Source: Ferruginibacter sp. (GTDB taxonomy: Bacteria; Bacteroidota; Bacteroidia; Chitinophagales; Chitinophagaceae). From it: a stretch of DNA of 64,000 nucleotides. Shown here in pieces: positions 18,411-27,405 of this stretch (its first letter is position 1; each line of letters opens with the position of its first letter). The notes under the pieces were generated by a model that saw only the letters and a list, made by a program, of their open reading frames with translations, had not been told where the DNA came from and made no database searches. Both the position numbers and the translations under genes were made by a program. The stretch is taken from positions 1 to 64,000 of the forward strand of contig JAEUVU010000018.1 in NCBI GenBank assembly GCA_016786725.1. The letters run 5' to 3'.

Positions 18411-20900
18411 TTGTATCTATTGAATCTTCGATTAACACCAGGATACCAGATAATCAATAACTGGCTGCAGCAAAAAGGCAGGCAGCCTTTTTTATTTCAG
18501 CAGCAAACCTGGCAGGCCATTCTTGATAAAAAAAGCGGCCTGGTAAATGCCCCCACCGGTTATGGTAAAACCTTTTCTGTTTTTATCGGCGCTGTTATTG
18601 ATTTTATAAATCAACATCCGGCCAATTATCAAAGCAAAAAAAACAACGGGCTGCAGCTGATATGGATAACCCCGTTAAAAGCGCTGGCAAAAGATATCGG
18701 CCGTGCCATGGAAGAAGTGATTGCTGAGCTGGGCATGCCCTGGCTTGTGGGCGTTCGCAATGGCGATACAAGCATCGCCGACAGGCAAAAACAAAAACGA
18801 AGCATGCCGGAAGTACTCATCATTACACCGGAAAGCCTGCACTTATTACTGGCACAAAAAAATCATGCGGAAGCTTTTGAAAATTTAAAGATCATTGCAG
18901 CAGATGAGTGGCACGAATTGCTTGGGAGCAAACGTGGCGTGCAGGTAGAGCTTGCTGTTTCAGGAATTGTAAACCTCCCCAAAAAAAATAAATCATTGCT
19001 TTGGGGCATTTCTGCCACCATCGGAAATTTAGAACAGGCCAAAGAAGTATTGCTGTCGCCGCTGAATGAAGAAGGCACCATCATAAAAGCAACCCTTGAT
19101 AAAAAGATCGCTGTTCATTCCATCTATCCCGATGAGATTGAAAAATATCCCTGGGCCGGCCATTTGGGTTTAAAACTTATTGATAAGGTTTTGCCCATCA
19201 TCCACAACAGCCGCACTACCCTTATTTTCATTAACACCCGGGGCATGAGCGAAAGGTGGTACCAGTCTTTATTAGATGCAGACCCCGGGCTTTCCGGTGC
19301 AATCGCCCTGCACCACGGCAGTATTGAACAGGCCTTGCGGCTTTGGGTGGAAGACGCCCTGCATGAAGGAAAATTAAAAGCGGTGATCTGTACAGCCAGC
19401 CTCGACCTGGGCGTTGACTTCCGTCCGGTTGAAACGGTGATACAGGTTGGCAGTCCCAAAGGGGTTGCACGCTTTTTACAAAGAGCGGGCCGCAGCGGCC
19501 ACCAGCCCGGTTCTGTAAGTGAAATATATTTTCTGCCAACACATTCGCTGGAACTGATGGAAGCGGCGGCATTAAAACAGGCCATCCGGGAAAATATCAT
19601 CGAAAGTAAAAAACCACAGTTGCTTTGCTTTGATGTGCTGATACAATATTTATCAACGCTTGCGGTTGGAGATGGATTTGTACCTGAAATCATTTTTAAG
19701 GAAGTAAAAACAACATACTGCTATAAAGAAATTACGGAAGATGAATGGAAAGCCATACTGCATTTTATAACCGAAGGCGGCAATGCACTGCAGGCATACG
19801 ACGATTATAAAAAAGTAGAGATTATAAACGGGCTTTATAAAATCACCAACCGCCGCATTGCCATGCGCCACCGGATGCACATCGGCACCATTGTAAGCGA
19901 AGCCATGATGAAGGTTAAATTTTTGAGCGGAGGATACATTGGTGTTATTGAAGAATGGTTTATATCGAGGCTTAATCCCGGCGATGTGTTCACTCTTTCA
20001 GGCCGCAACCTGGAGTTTGTGGCAATAAAGGATATGACAGCGATGGTTCGTAAATCTAACTCCAAAAAATCCATTATCCCAAGCTGGCAGGGGGGCCGCA
20101 TGCCTTTATCTGCAAACCTCGGTATGATGCTGCGACGCAAACTGGATGAAGCGTCTGATGAAAAAATAAGGCAAAAGGCGGAAGAAATAAAAGTACTTGC
20201 TCCGCTGCTCAGCCTGCAAAAAGAATTATCGCTTCTTCCCAAACAAAATGAATTACTCATTGAGCATATTGAAACCAAAGACGGCTTTCATCTTTTTGTT
20301 TATCCCTTCGAAGGCAGGCTGGTACATGAAGCAATGGCAGCTATACTTGCCTGGCGCATCAGTAAAATAATGCCCATCAGTTTTTCTTTTGCCATGAACG
20401 ATTATGGATTTGAATTGCTGAGCGACCAGCCCATACCGGTTGATGACAGCAATGTGTATGAATTATTTTCCCCTGAAAATTTATTTGCCGATATACAGCG
20501 CAGTGTTAACTCAACAGAAATGGCCCGGCGCAAATTTCGTGACATCAGTGTTATCGGCGGGCTTATATTCCAGGGGTATCCGGGTGAAAAAGTAAAAGCA
20601 AGGCATTTGCAGAATTCTGCTTCACTGCTGTTTAATGTGTTTAGCGAATACGATAAAAATAATTTATTGATAAGGCAGGCTTATGGCGAAGTGATGGAAC
20701 AGCAGATGGAAGAAGAACGGCTGCGCAATATGCTTGAACGCATACAGCAAAGCAATATCATCATCAGCTTTCCGCAGCACCTTACCCCTTTTTGTTTTCC
20801 CATAAAGGTTGACAGTTTAAGAGAAACGCTCACTTCTGAAAAATTAGAAGACAGGATAAATAAAATGAAGGAACAGTTGGAAAGGGATGCCGGATACTAG
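18411..20900 (+). CDS. Ligase-associated DNA damage response DEXH-box helicase (Lhr-like)
   Basis: 829 aa superfamily 2 helicase. Q-like FLFQQQTWQAIL, Walker A NAPTGYGKTFS (~45-55), motif Ia WITPLKALAKD, Walker B AADEWHELLGSKRG with the DEWH box, motif III WGISATIG, and C-terminal helicase motifs INTRGMSERW, ASLDLGVDF and QRAGRSGHQPG. The DEWH-HELLGSKRG pattern is typical of the Lhr-like helicase found with bacterial ATP-dependent DNA ligase, an exonuclease and PdeM. The start is TTG (18411, or TTG at 18420): an in-frame TAG at 18399 excludes anything earlier. PdeM follows, separated by a repeat; ligase and exonuclease are not in the window. Confidence 0.9.
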   Translation: MYLLNLRLTPGYQIINNWLQQKGRQPFLFQQQTWQAILDKKSGLVNAPTGYGKTFSVFIGAVIDFINQHPANYQSKKNNGLQLIWITPLKALAKDIGRAMEEVIAELGMPWLVGVRNGDTSIADRQKQKRSMPEVLIITPESLHLLLAQKNHAEAFENLKIIAADEWHELLGSKRGVQVELAVSGIVNLPKKNKSLLWGISATIGNLEQAKEVLLSPLNEEGTIIKATLDKKIAVHSIYPDEIEKYPWAGHLGLKLIDKVLPIIHNSRTTLIFINTRGMSERWYQSLLDADPGLSGAIALHHGSIEQALRLWVEDALHEGKLKAVICTASLDLGVDFRPVETVIQVGSPKGVARFLQRAGRSGHQPGSVSEIYFLPTHSLELMEAAALKQAIRENIIESKKPQLLCFDVLIQYLSTLAVGDGFVPEIIFKEVKTTYCYKEITEDEWKAILHFITEGGNALQAYDDYKKVEIINGLYKITNRRIAMRHRMHIGTIVSEAMMKVKFLSGGYIGVIEEWFISRLNPGDVFTLSGRNLEFVAIKDMTAMVRKSNSKKSIIPSWQGGRMPLSANLGMMLRRKLDEASDEKIRQKAEEIKVLAPLLSLQKELSLLPKQNELLIEHIETKDGFHLFVYPFEGRLVHEAMAAILAWRISKIMPISFSFAMNDYGFELLSDQPIPVDDSNVYELFSPENLFADIQRSVNSTEMARRKFRDISVIGGLIFQGYPGEKVKARHLQNSASLLFNVFSEYDKNNLLIRQAYGEVMEQQMEEERLRNMLERIQQSNIIISFPQHLTPFCFPIKVDSLRETLTSEKLEDRINKMKEQLERDAGY

Positions 20901-21062
20901 ATGCTGGATACAGGATGCTGGATACAGGATGCTTGATGCTGGATTCTTGATACTGGATTCTTGATACTGGATTGGTGCCTGATAAAGTAAAAGCTTTTTA
21001 AAAATTGAGCTTTATCCAGAATCAAGCATCCTGTATCCAGTATCTGCCTTCGGCAGTATCTT
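20890..21062. repeat. Degenerate tandem repeat with long inverted copy
   Basis: Left part (to ~20975): imperfect tandem units built on GGATACTGGATTCTTGAT / GGATGCTGGATACAGGAT. Right part: 21014-21044 is the reverse complement of 20914-20944 at 29 of 31 positions, so the transcript could fold into a long hairpin with a ~69-nt loop. A small UUC-loop hairpin CTGCC-TTC-GGCAG follows (21044-21056). The first unit overlaps the helicase stop codon. It resembles dispersed GGATACTGGAT repeats of Bacteroidota intergenic DNA. Confidence 0.85.
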
Positions 21063-21071
21063 TGCCCTCTC

Positions 21072-21725
21072 ATGATGGATTTTATTAAGCACAGTATTTT
21101 AGGTAACAGTTTTCTACTCTCTGCGGGCCGTTGTATTTTTTGGGAAGAAGAAAGGACATTGATACTCTCCGATCTGCATTTTGGTAAAACAGGCCACTTT
21201 CGAAAACACGGCATAGCTGTTCCGCAAACCATTTTTAAGGAAGATATACAAAGGCTTACTGCGCAGGTGCAATACTTTAAAGCAAAGCAGCTCATTATTG
21301 TAGGCGATCTCTTTCACAGCCATGCCAATAAAGAAATGGATCTGTTTATAAGATGGAGGAATGATTTTGCAAAGCTCGGCATACAACTCGTTATTGGCAA
21401 TCATGATATTTTACCCGCAGGCTGGTATGAAGAAGCTGGTATTGATTGTATAAAAAATCAGTTGCAGGCAGGCCCGTTTATTTTTACTCACGACAAAGCT
21501 GAATGCAGCAGTGTAAAAGACTGTTATATTTTCAGCGGGCATATACATCCTTCTGTTTTTTTGCATGGAAATGCGAAACAGTCATTAAAATTCCCCTGCT
21601 TTTATTTCACCAGAACTTATGGAGTACTTCCCGCCTTTGGCCGGTTTACCGGCTCACATGCCATCAGCCCTGCAAAAGGAGACCAGGTTTTTGTACTGGC
21701 ACAAAATAAAGTAGTGCAATTATAA
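21072..21725 (+). CDS. pdeM: Ligase-associated DNA damage response endonuclease PdeM
   Basis: 217 aa calcineurin-like metallophosphoesterase. Metal-binding motifs in order: SDLHFGKTGHFRKHG (~33-47, D-x-H), GDLFHSH (~77-83), GNHDI (~112-116) and SGHIHP (~156-161). The SDLHFGK...RKHGI pattern is typical of PdeM, the nuclease/phosphoesterase of the ligase-associated repair set. A second Met one codon on (21075) is an equal start candidate. It follows the DEXH helicase in the usual order, with a ~170-base repeat region in between. Confidence 0.9.
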   Translation: MMDFIKHSILGNSFLLSAGRCIFWEEERTLILSDLHFGKTGHFRKHGIAVPQTIFKEDIQRLTAQVQYFKAKQLIIVGDLFHSHANKEMDLFIRWRNDFAKLGIQLVIGNHDILPAGWYEEAGIDCIKNQLQAGPFIFTHDKAECSSVKDCYIFSGHIHPSVFLHGNAKQSLKFPCFYFTRTYGVLPAFGRFTGSHAISPAKGDQVFVLAQNKVVQL

Positions 21726-21876
21726 ATCCACTGGTGGTTACCTTTAATATAGCGCTGTAAGCTTATACCGGTTTTTTGAATCAGCCAGGCCCGCTTTTGA
21801 AGGATATTTACCACAGTAACCTTACCCGTTGGCAACCTTTCCCCTTCTTTTGCCGTTACATAGCATATCAAATTTT

Positions 21877-22311
21877 ATGGGCTCCAAAAAGAAGATAGTT
21901 ATTGTTTTTATATTGCTGGCGGCCATTGCTGCTACGGCAATTTATTTTGTATGGAACAAGCCGCATAAGAATGTGGAAGATGCTGCGGCTGTTGAAGTAA
22001 AGGCGACCGATCTTTACGATTTTTTCATCAAAGACTCAGTTAAAGCAAACGCTGCATACACCGGTAAAATATTGCAGGTGACGGGCCAGGTTGAAAAAGT
22101 TTCTGTTAACCAGCAGGCGCAGAATATACTGCTGCTAAAAACTGCTGTGGCAGGGGCTTATATCAATTGCACCATGGAAAAGAATCCCGATGGCATTAAA
22201 CCGGATGATAACGTCTCAATCAAAGGGATATGCAGCGGCTATATCAGCGGCGATGCAGAAATGGGCCTGCCCGGCGATGTTTTTATGGTAAGAGGTTATC
22301 TTCTAAAATAG
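21877..22311 (+). CDS. Membrane-anchored OB-fold (tRNA_anti-like) protein
   Basis: 144 aa from the ATG at 21877; the 16 codons upstream are not signal-like. N-terminal transmembrane/signal anchor GSKKKIVIVFILLAAIAATAIYFVW, then a small beta-rich domain: YTGKILQVTGQVEKVS, a strand of the ILLLKTAV type, CTMEK and DNVSIKGICSGYI, ending in GDVFMVRGYLLK. This is the pattern of the OB_tRNA-anti-like family of small Bacteroidota envelope proteins. Molecular role unknown. A YceI gene follows after 7 nt, so the two are probably one operon. Confidence 0.75.
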   Translation: MGSKKKIVIVFILLAAIAATAIYFVWNKPHKNVEDAAAVEVKATDLYDFFIKDSVKANAAYTGKILQVTGQVEKVSVNQQAQNILLLKTAVAGAYINCTMEKNPDGIKPDDNVSIKGICSGYISGDAEMGLPGDVFMVRGYLLK

Positions 22312-22318
22312 GCAGATT

Positions 22319-22867
22319 ATGAAACGTTTTACAATGATTGTTTTATGCTGGATGGCTGCTGCATCAATGGCGGCTGCACAGGTACATTTTACCAAAAACG
22401 GTAAAATATCTTTTTTTTCCTCCACACCGCTTGAAGACATCCGGGCCGATAATAACCAGGTCATCAGCATCATCAATACCTCAACAGGCGAGCTTCAGTT
22501 CTCTTTGCTCAACAATGCCTTTCATTTTAAAAAAGCACTGATGGAAGAACATTTCAACGATGATTATATAGAGAGTGCAAAATTTCCCAAATCAACTTTT
22601 AAGGGAACCATCAGTAACCCGGGCAGTGTGAACTTCAATGCCGATGGAACATACCCTGTAACGGTTTCGGGGAGCCTCAGCATACATGGTGTTACCAAAA
22701 CAGTTACTGCGCCCGGCACCATTACGGTACAATCAGGCAAGATCAGCGCCGCTTCAAAATTCAATATAAAACCTAAGGATTACAACATCAGGATCCCTGC
22801 ATCAGTAAAAAACAATATTGCAGAAACGGTTGAACTCACCATAAGCTGCCGCTACGAAAAAAAATAA
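22319..22867 (+). CDS. YceI-family periplasmic protein
   Basis: 182 aa with a signal peptide (MIVLCWMAAASMAAAQ) and a YceI-type lipocalin-like barrel. Visible: GKISFFSSTPLEDI, INTSTGELQFSL, DYIESAKFPKSTFKG, the central VSGSLSIHGVTKTVT and a C-terminal strand VELTISCRYEK. Family members bind isoprenoid-like lipids and are periplasmic; the ligand cannot be told from sequence. It is 7 nt from the OB-fold gene and has a good terminator behind it. Confidence 0.9.
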   Translation: MKRFTMIVLCWMAAASMAAAQVHFTKNGKISFFSSTPLEDIRADNNQVISIINTSTGELQFSLLNNAFHFKKALMEEHFNDDYIESAKFPKSTFKGTISNPGSVNFNADGTYPVTVSGSLSIHGVTKTVTAPGTITVQSGKISAASKFNIKPKDYNIRIPASVKNNIAETVELTISCRYEKK

Positions 22868-22890
22868 ACAAAAATTCTCCTTTATCAGCG

Positions 22891-22914
22891 GCAGCATTTC
22901 AATGCTGCTTTTTT
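22891..22914 (+). terminator. Intrinsic terminator after YceI gene
   Basis: Perfect stem GCAGCAT/ATGCTGC, loop TTCA, followed by six T's; 24 nt past the stop codon. Confidence 0.88.
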
Positions 22915-23000
22915 ATGTGCAAAACAACCGCTGTTATGCAAGAAACCGGGGCAACCTTTAAGCTTCGCTTTTCGATTTTTGAAAGTAAGAAACAGTATGC

Positions 23001-23759
23001 ATGAAAAAAAAATTTGACCAGGTTGGCCTTGCCCATAGCTCCGGGTTAAAATTAACTGCCGGAACTGACATGATAAAAGATGCCGCTCCTTATTACCAGT
23101 TGCAGCACGAGATATCCGCTATCCTGAATGTAACTAATCTCACAACCCCTTTTAAAGTGCTGCCGCTCAGTAATAAACTGAACAGGGTTGCCAAACGCAC
23201 GGTGGATATAGCTGCATCTGTTGCTTTTATTATGGTTGTTTTTCCCTGGCTCTTTCCGGTAATAGCCATTCTCATAAAACTAAGTTCACCCGGCCCGGTT
23301 TTTTTTCTGCAGAAAAGAAACAAACGCAATGGTGAATTATTTACCTGCATCAAGTTCAGATCTATGTATAAAAATGCAGATGCAGATATTTTACCGGCCA
23401 CCAAAAACGATAAGCGCATTACAAGAATTGGAAGATTATTACGCAACAGCTACTTAGATGAATTGCCCCAGTTTCTAAATGTACTAATGGGCGATATGTC
23501 GCTCATCGGCCCCAGGCCACATATGATAAGCGACAACCTTAAATTTGATGACCTGATAAAGAATTATGATCTCAGGCACAAAGTGAAACCCGGTATCACC
23601 GGCCTGGCGCAGGTGATGGGCTACCTGGGGCCAACAGAAAGTTTACAGGAAATGGAAGCAAGGGTTAACCTGGATATTTATTACACGAGGCATTGGTCGC
23701 CCCGTATCGATATCATCATTCTCTTTCGCACCATTTTAAAAACATTGGGGATCAAATAA
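23001..23759 (+). CDS. Initiating polyprenyl-phosphate sugar-1-phosphate transferase
   Basis: 252 aa of the bacterial sugar transferase family (PF02397 type). One N-terminal membrane helix (~72-94), then KLSSPGPVFFLQKR, FTCIKFRSMY, the catalytic LLRNSYLDELPQFLNVLMGDMS region (LDELPQ) and IGPRPH, with GITGLAQV near the end. It transfers a sugar-1-phosphate to undecaprenyl phosphate, the first step of repeat-unit assembly at the cytoplasmic membrane. It lacks the extra membrane helices of WbaP-type long forms. It opens the polysaccharide locus; the ABC exporter follows 20 nt later. Confidence 0.92.
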   Translation: MKKKFDQVGLAHSSGLKLTAGTDMIKDAAPYYQLQHEISAILNVTNLTTPFKVLPLSNKLNRVAKRTVDIAASVAFIMVVFPWLFPVIAILIKLSSPGPVFFLQKRNKRNGELFTCIKFRSMYKNADADILPATKNDKRITRIGRLLRNSYLDELPQFLNVLMGDMSLIGPRPHMISDNLKFDDLIKNYDLRHKVKPGITGLAQVMGYLGPTESLQEMEARVNLDIYYTRHWSPRIDIIILFRTILKTLGIK

Positions 23760-23778
23760 TTTTTTTCCCTGCTCCCAT

Positions 23779-25449
23779 GTGAAAAAAACACTGCACAGCA
23801 TACGCACCATTCTTACCAGGGCGGAGAAAAAACAATTCTTCAGCCTGATGCTGCTCGATATTGTGGTAAGCATTTTCGATATTCTTTTTCTTGCATTGCT
23901 GTTGCTTATCGTGCGCTTTTATATTCAACCCGATACCACGGGCAGCTTCTCTTTTTTACCGGCATGGCTGGTAAACCGTAACGCTGCATGGCTTATTGCC
24001 GCTTTCCTGTTGCTGTTCGGTATAAAAAATGTTTTCGCCTTTTTTGTAACCCGTTCAAACTTCAGGTTTATAAACAGGGTTGCCATCAGGATATCGCTCA
24101 ATAATATCAGCAGCTATCAGCAGGTTGCGTTCAGTGAATTTGTACATACCGACTCCTCTGTATTCATCCGCAACATTTGTTACCGCCCTTTCGAATTTTC
24201 GCAATATATACTTTCGGGTTTTCAGCAAATTGTCACCCAGTTTACGCTGATGTTCATTACCCTTGTTGCCATCATTTTGTTCAACGCAAAAATATTTCTG
24301 CTGCTGGTTTTGTTATTGCTGCCACCCGTTGTTATGGTATTCTGGTTCATAAAAAAACGCCTTGCTGCCCAAAAAAAAAGTATCCATGAAAACAATGAAC
24401 TTTCTTTCAGGTATGTGCTGGATGCTTTAAAGGGCTATGTGGAAAGCAATACGTATGGCCGCAACCATTTTTTTTCATCCCGCTTTATCAATGCCCGCCG
24501 CAGATTCAGCAATGCATTGTTTGGCTCCCTGGCACTGCAAAGCCTGCCCGGCCGCATCATTGAAATATTTGCGGTGCTGGGCCTGTTCATCCTGATCGTA
24601 ATAGCCAACCAATCGGGCAAAACCAATGGCGATATGCTGATAACCATGGGCGCTTTTATGGCTGCTGCTTACAAGATCATTCCCGGCATTGTAAAGATCA
24701 TTAATGTAAGCGGGCAGATGAAAACCTATGAAAGTTCGGTACACAGTATGGAAGAAAATAAAAACTCAGTACCAGAAGAAACAGCAGTAAAACAACGACT
24801 GTCCTTAAATTCTGTCCAGCTAAAAAATATTGCTTTTACCTATAATGAAAAACGGGTGCTCAGCAATTTTTCAATCACCATTAACAAGGGCGATTTCATT
24901 GGTATCACCGGTGAATCAGGCAAAGGAAAAACCACACTCATGAACCTGTTGCTCGGCTTTTTACAACCAGCTTCAGGAGAAATATTTTTTAACAACCAGC
25001 CTTTAACAGGCGAAATGATAAAACAGTACTGGCCATCTGTAGCTTATGTAAGGCAACAGGGATTTTTAATTCACGATACGCTTTTAAAAAATATTACACT
25101 GGAGGAAGAACTTACCAGCCCGCAGCAGTTACAGGTTGCATTAAATGTTTCAGGACTTGCAGAAATGATAAAAGCATATCCCGAAGGAATTGAAAAAACA
25201 GTTACTGAAAACGGCAAGAACATAAGCGGCGGACAGCAGCAACGCATCAATATTGCCCGGGCGCTTTATAAAAACGCTGACCTGATATTGCTTGATGAAC
25301 CTTTTAATGAACTGGATGCAGCAGCTACTGCAACTTTACTGCTGCATTTTAAAGAGCTGGCTGCCGCAGGCAAATCAGTAGTGATGATAACCCACGATAA
25401 AGAAAGCCTGCAATACTGCAATAAAATTGTTTCGCTAGATGAAGCCTGA
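23779..25449 (+). CDS. ABC transporter, fused permease and ATPase (glycolipid flippase type)
   Basis: 556 aa half-transporter beginning with GTG. The N-terminal ~310 residues carry about six membrane helices. The ATPase domain has Walker A TGESGKGKTTL (~375-385), Q-loop VRQQGF, signature ISGGQQQRINIARAL, Walker B LILLDEP and switch MITHD. Organisation matches MsbA/PglK-type exporters that flip lipid-linked saccharides. Its stop overlaps the next gene's ATG by 11 nt, indicating tight coupling with that glycosyltransferase. Substrate inferred from the locus only. Confidence 0.9.
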   Translation: MKKTLHSIRTILTRAEKKQFFSLMLLDIVVSIFDILFLALLLLIVRFYIQPDTTGSFSFLPAWLVNRNAAWLIAAFLLLFGIKNVFAFFVTRSNFRFINRVAIRISLNNISSYQQVAFSEFVHTDSSVFIRNICYRPFEFSQYILSGFQQIVTQFTLMFITLVAIILFNAKIFLLLVLLLLPPVVMVFWFIKKRLAAQKKSIHENNELSFRYVLDALKGYVESNTYGRNHFFSSRFINARRRFSNALFGSLALQSLPGRIIEIFAVLGLFILIVIANQSGKTNGDMLITMGAFMAAAYKIIPGIVKIINVSGQMKTYESSVHSMEENKNSVPEETAVKQRLSLNSVQLKNIAFTYNEKRVLSNFSITINKGDFIGITGESGKGKTTLMNLLLGFLQPASGEIFFNNQPLTGEMIKQYWPSVAYVRQQGFLIHDTLLKNITLEEELTSPQQLQVALNVSGLAEMIKAYPEGIEKTVTENGKNISGGQQQRINIARALYKNADLILLDEPFNELDAAATATLLLHFKELAAAGKSVVMITHDKESLQYCNKIVSLDEA

Positions 25450-26497
25450 AAAAAAAACATTCGTCATCCTTACACCCGGATTCCCTGCTTCAGAAACAGA
25501 CAGCACCTGCCTGCCTATGCAGCAGCAATTTGTAAAAGCCCTCAAACAACAGGATGCTTCATTAAATATTATTGTGCTGAGTTTTCAATATCCATACGCT
25601 GTACAAACTTACTCCTGGTTTGGAGTAACCGTTATGAGTTTTAACGGGCAAAATAAAGGGGGCCTTGCAAGATTGCTGTTGAGAAGGAAAATAAATGCAG
25701 CCTTACAAAAGATCAGCCATAGCAGCAACATTGTTGGACTGTTAAGTTTCTGGTATAATGAATGTGCCTGGGTGGGTAAAAAATTTGCTGCCAAAAATAA
25801 GCTGAAACATTTTTGCTGGATATTGGGACAGGATGCAAGAGCAAACAACCACTACCCACGCAGGTTGAATTTACCTGCTGCTGAAACGATTGCCCTCTCC
25901 GGTTTTTTGCAGACTGAGTTTAAAAATAATCATGGCATAACACCTGCATTTGTAATTCCCCCGGGTATTGATACAAATCTTTTTGCTGACGGCATACAGG
26001 AAAAAGACATACACTTAATGGCTGCCGGTTCTTTAATACCGCTGAAACAATTTGAGATCTTTATTGAGTTGGTAGCAGCAATAAAGGAACAGGTACCCGG
26101 TATAAAAGCTGTATTAACAGGCGATGGGCCGGAAATGGAGCGGTTAAAAAAGCTGGTAGCAAAACATGATCTTCAATCGCACCTTTTACTTACCGGTGAA
26201 CTGGCCTATCCTGAAGTATTACAATGGATGCAGCGTACAAAAACATTCATTCATCCCTCCTCCTACGAAGGATTTTCGGGTGTATGCCTGGAAGCCCTGG
26301 CCGCCGGCGCCCAGGTGGTCAGCTTTTGTAAACCCATGAAGCAGGATATTGAAAACTGGAAGATTGTAAATAATAAAGAAGAAATGAAAAAGCAGGCATC
26401 AGAACTGCTTTTAAATGCTGACAGCACTGTTGCTAAAAGTATTCCACTCACTATTGATGATACAGCAAATAAAATGCTGATGCTTTTTGAACGCTGA
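25439..26497 (+). CDS. Glycosyltransferase, family 4 type
   Basis: 352 aa GT-B protein. Acceptor-side N-half, linker VIPPGIDTNLF, donor-side motifs MAAGSLIPLKQFE, LTGDGPEMERLKKL and HPSSYEGFSGVCLEALAAG (E-x7-E). It lacks a signal peptide and is presumably cytoplasmic, adding a sugar to the lipid-linked intermediate. Overlaps the ABC gene by 11 nt; the next gene is convergent, 14 nt away. Confidence 0.9.
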   Translation: MKPEKKTFVILTPGFPASETDSTCLPMQQQFVKALKQQDASLNIIVLSFQYPYAVQTYSWFGVTVMSFNGQNKGGLARLLLRRKINAALQKISHSSNIVGLLSFWYNECAWVGKKFAAKNKLKHFCWILGQDARANNHYPRRLNLPAAETIALSGFLQTEFKNNHGITPAFVIPPGIDTNLFADGIQEKDIHLMAAGSLIPLKQFEIFIELVAAIKEQVPGIKAVLTGDGPEMERLKKLVAKHDLQSHLLLTGELAYPEVLQWMQRTKTFIHPSSYEGFSGVCLEALAAGAQVVSFCKPMKQDIENWKIVNNKEEMKKQASELLLNADSTVAKSIPLTIDDTANKMLMLFER

Positions 26498-26511
26498 ATG
26501 CTGATAACGTA

Positions 26512-27405
26512 TTACCGGGAAAAAGCTAAAAGAGCTTTGGCAGTTTTTTTAAACGGAATGATACTCAAAGGCCTGCTCCTCCAGGCTCTTGCAAAATTCT
26601 TTATCGCTTTACCTCCTTGCTTTTTTACTAAACATTTTTCGCCGTAATTGATATACAATTTGAACAAAGCCTTACGGGCTTCCGATGCAGGAATGTATTT
26701 TTTTTTATGGTACCCTTTAATAACTTCAATCCATTCACAATATCTTTTCTCCCAATGTTTATCACTATCGCTACCCTGATGTAACCTGTGAAAAAATAAT
26801 GTTTCATATATTATTACCCCTTTAAAATTTAACGCAAGGCTTAATATAAAATCGGGATCAGAAAATAATTTTTTCTCATCAAAATATCCTGAAATATCCA
26901 CACAGTGTTTACGGAACAAAAGCGCCTGTGTATAGCCAGAGAGTTCTGATTTGAACATGTCATGCAGGAAATTACCATATCTTAACCCATCCATTTGTTT
27001 GTATAAATAACTAACCGGTTCATCTTTATTGATGAAAGTATAACCACCTGTAAGGCAAAACCCTGCTTCAGGATATTGCTCCATTGCAGCAAGCTGCTTT
27101 TCAAGTTTCGTAGGATGCCAAAGATCATCCGAATCTATAAAAGCAATTAATTCGCCCCTGGCCTTTTTTATTGCTGTGTTTTTTAATTTACTAACATGCC
27201 CTGTTCTTTCACCTGTATAAAATTGAATCCTGTCGTCTTTAATGTGTTCAATAATTTCTTCCGTATTATCATCCGATCCATCATCCATGATGAGTAATTC
27301 CCATTGAGTAAACGTCTGACTGCGTATGCTTTCAATAGTTTCAGCAATTAAATGAGCCCGGTTATAAGTGGGCATTATGATACTTACTATGGGGGGTCCG
27401 TTCAT
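26512..27405 (-). CDS. Glycosyltransferase, family 2
   Basis: 297 aa GT-A enzyme: VSIIMPTYNRAHLIAETIES at the N-terminus, MDDGSDD (~41-47), nucleotide-metal motif FIDSDDLWHP near residue 92, and an acceptor region with LHQGSD. A soluble cytoplasmic transferase. It overlaps the upstream family 4 gene by 4 nt (ATGA), so both form one minus-strand unit. Confidence 0.9.
   Translation of the reverse strand: MNGPPIVSIIMPTYNRAHLIAETIESIRSQTFTQWELLIMDDGSDDNTEEIIEHIKDDRIQFYTGERTGHVSKLKNTAIKKARGELIAFIDSDDLWHPTKLEKQLAAMEQYPEAGFCLTGGYTFINKDEPVSYLYKQMDGLRYGNFLHDMFKSELSGYTQALLFRKHCVDISGYFDEKKLFSDPDFILSLALNFKGVIIYETLFFHRLHQGSDSDKHWEKRYCEWIEVIKGYHKKKYIPASEARKALFKLYINYGEKCLVKKQGGKAIKNFARAWRSRPLSIIPFKKTAKALLAFSR

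Noticed and set aside
20890..21062. CRISPR array
   Set aside because: Units are contiguous and degenerate with no unique spacers; no cas genes in the window.
20897..21295. 132-codon minus-strand frame over the tandem repeat
   Set aside because: Repeat-derived peptide (PVSRIQHQ-type repeats), antisense to pdeM.
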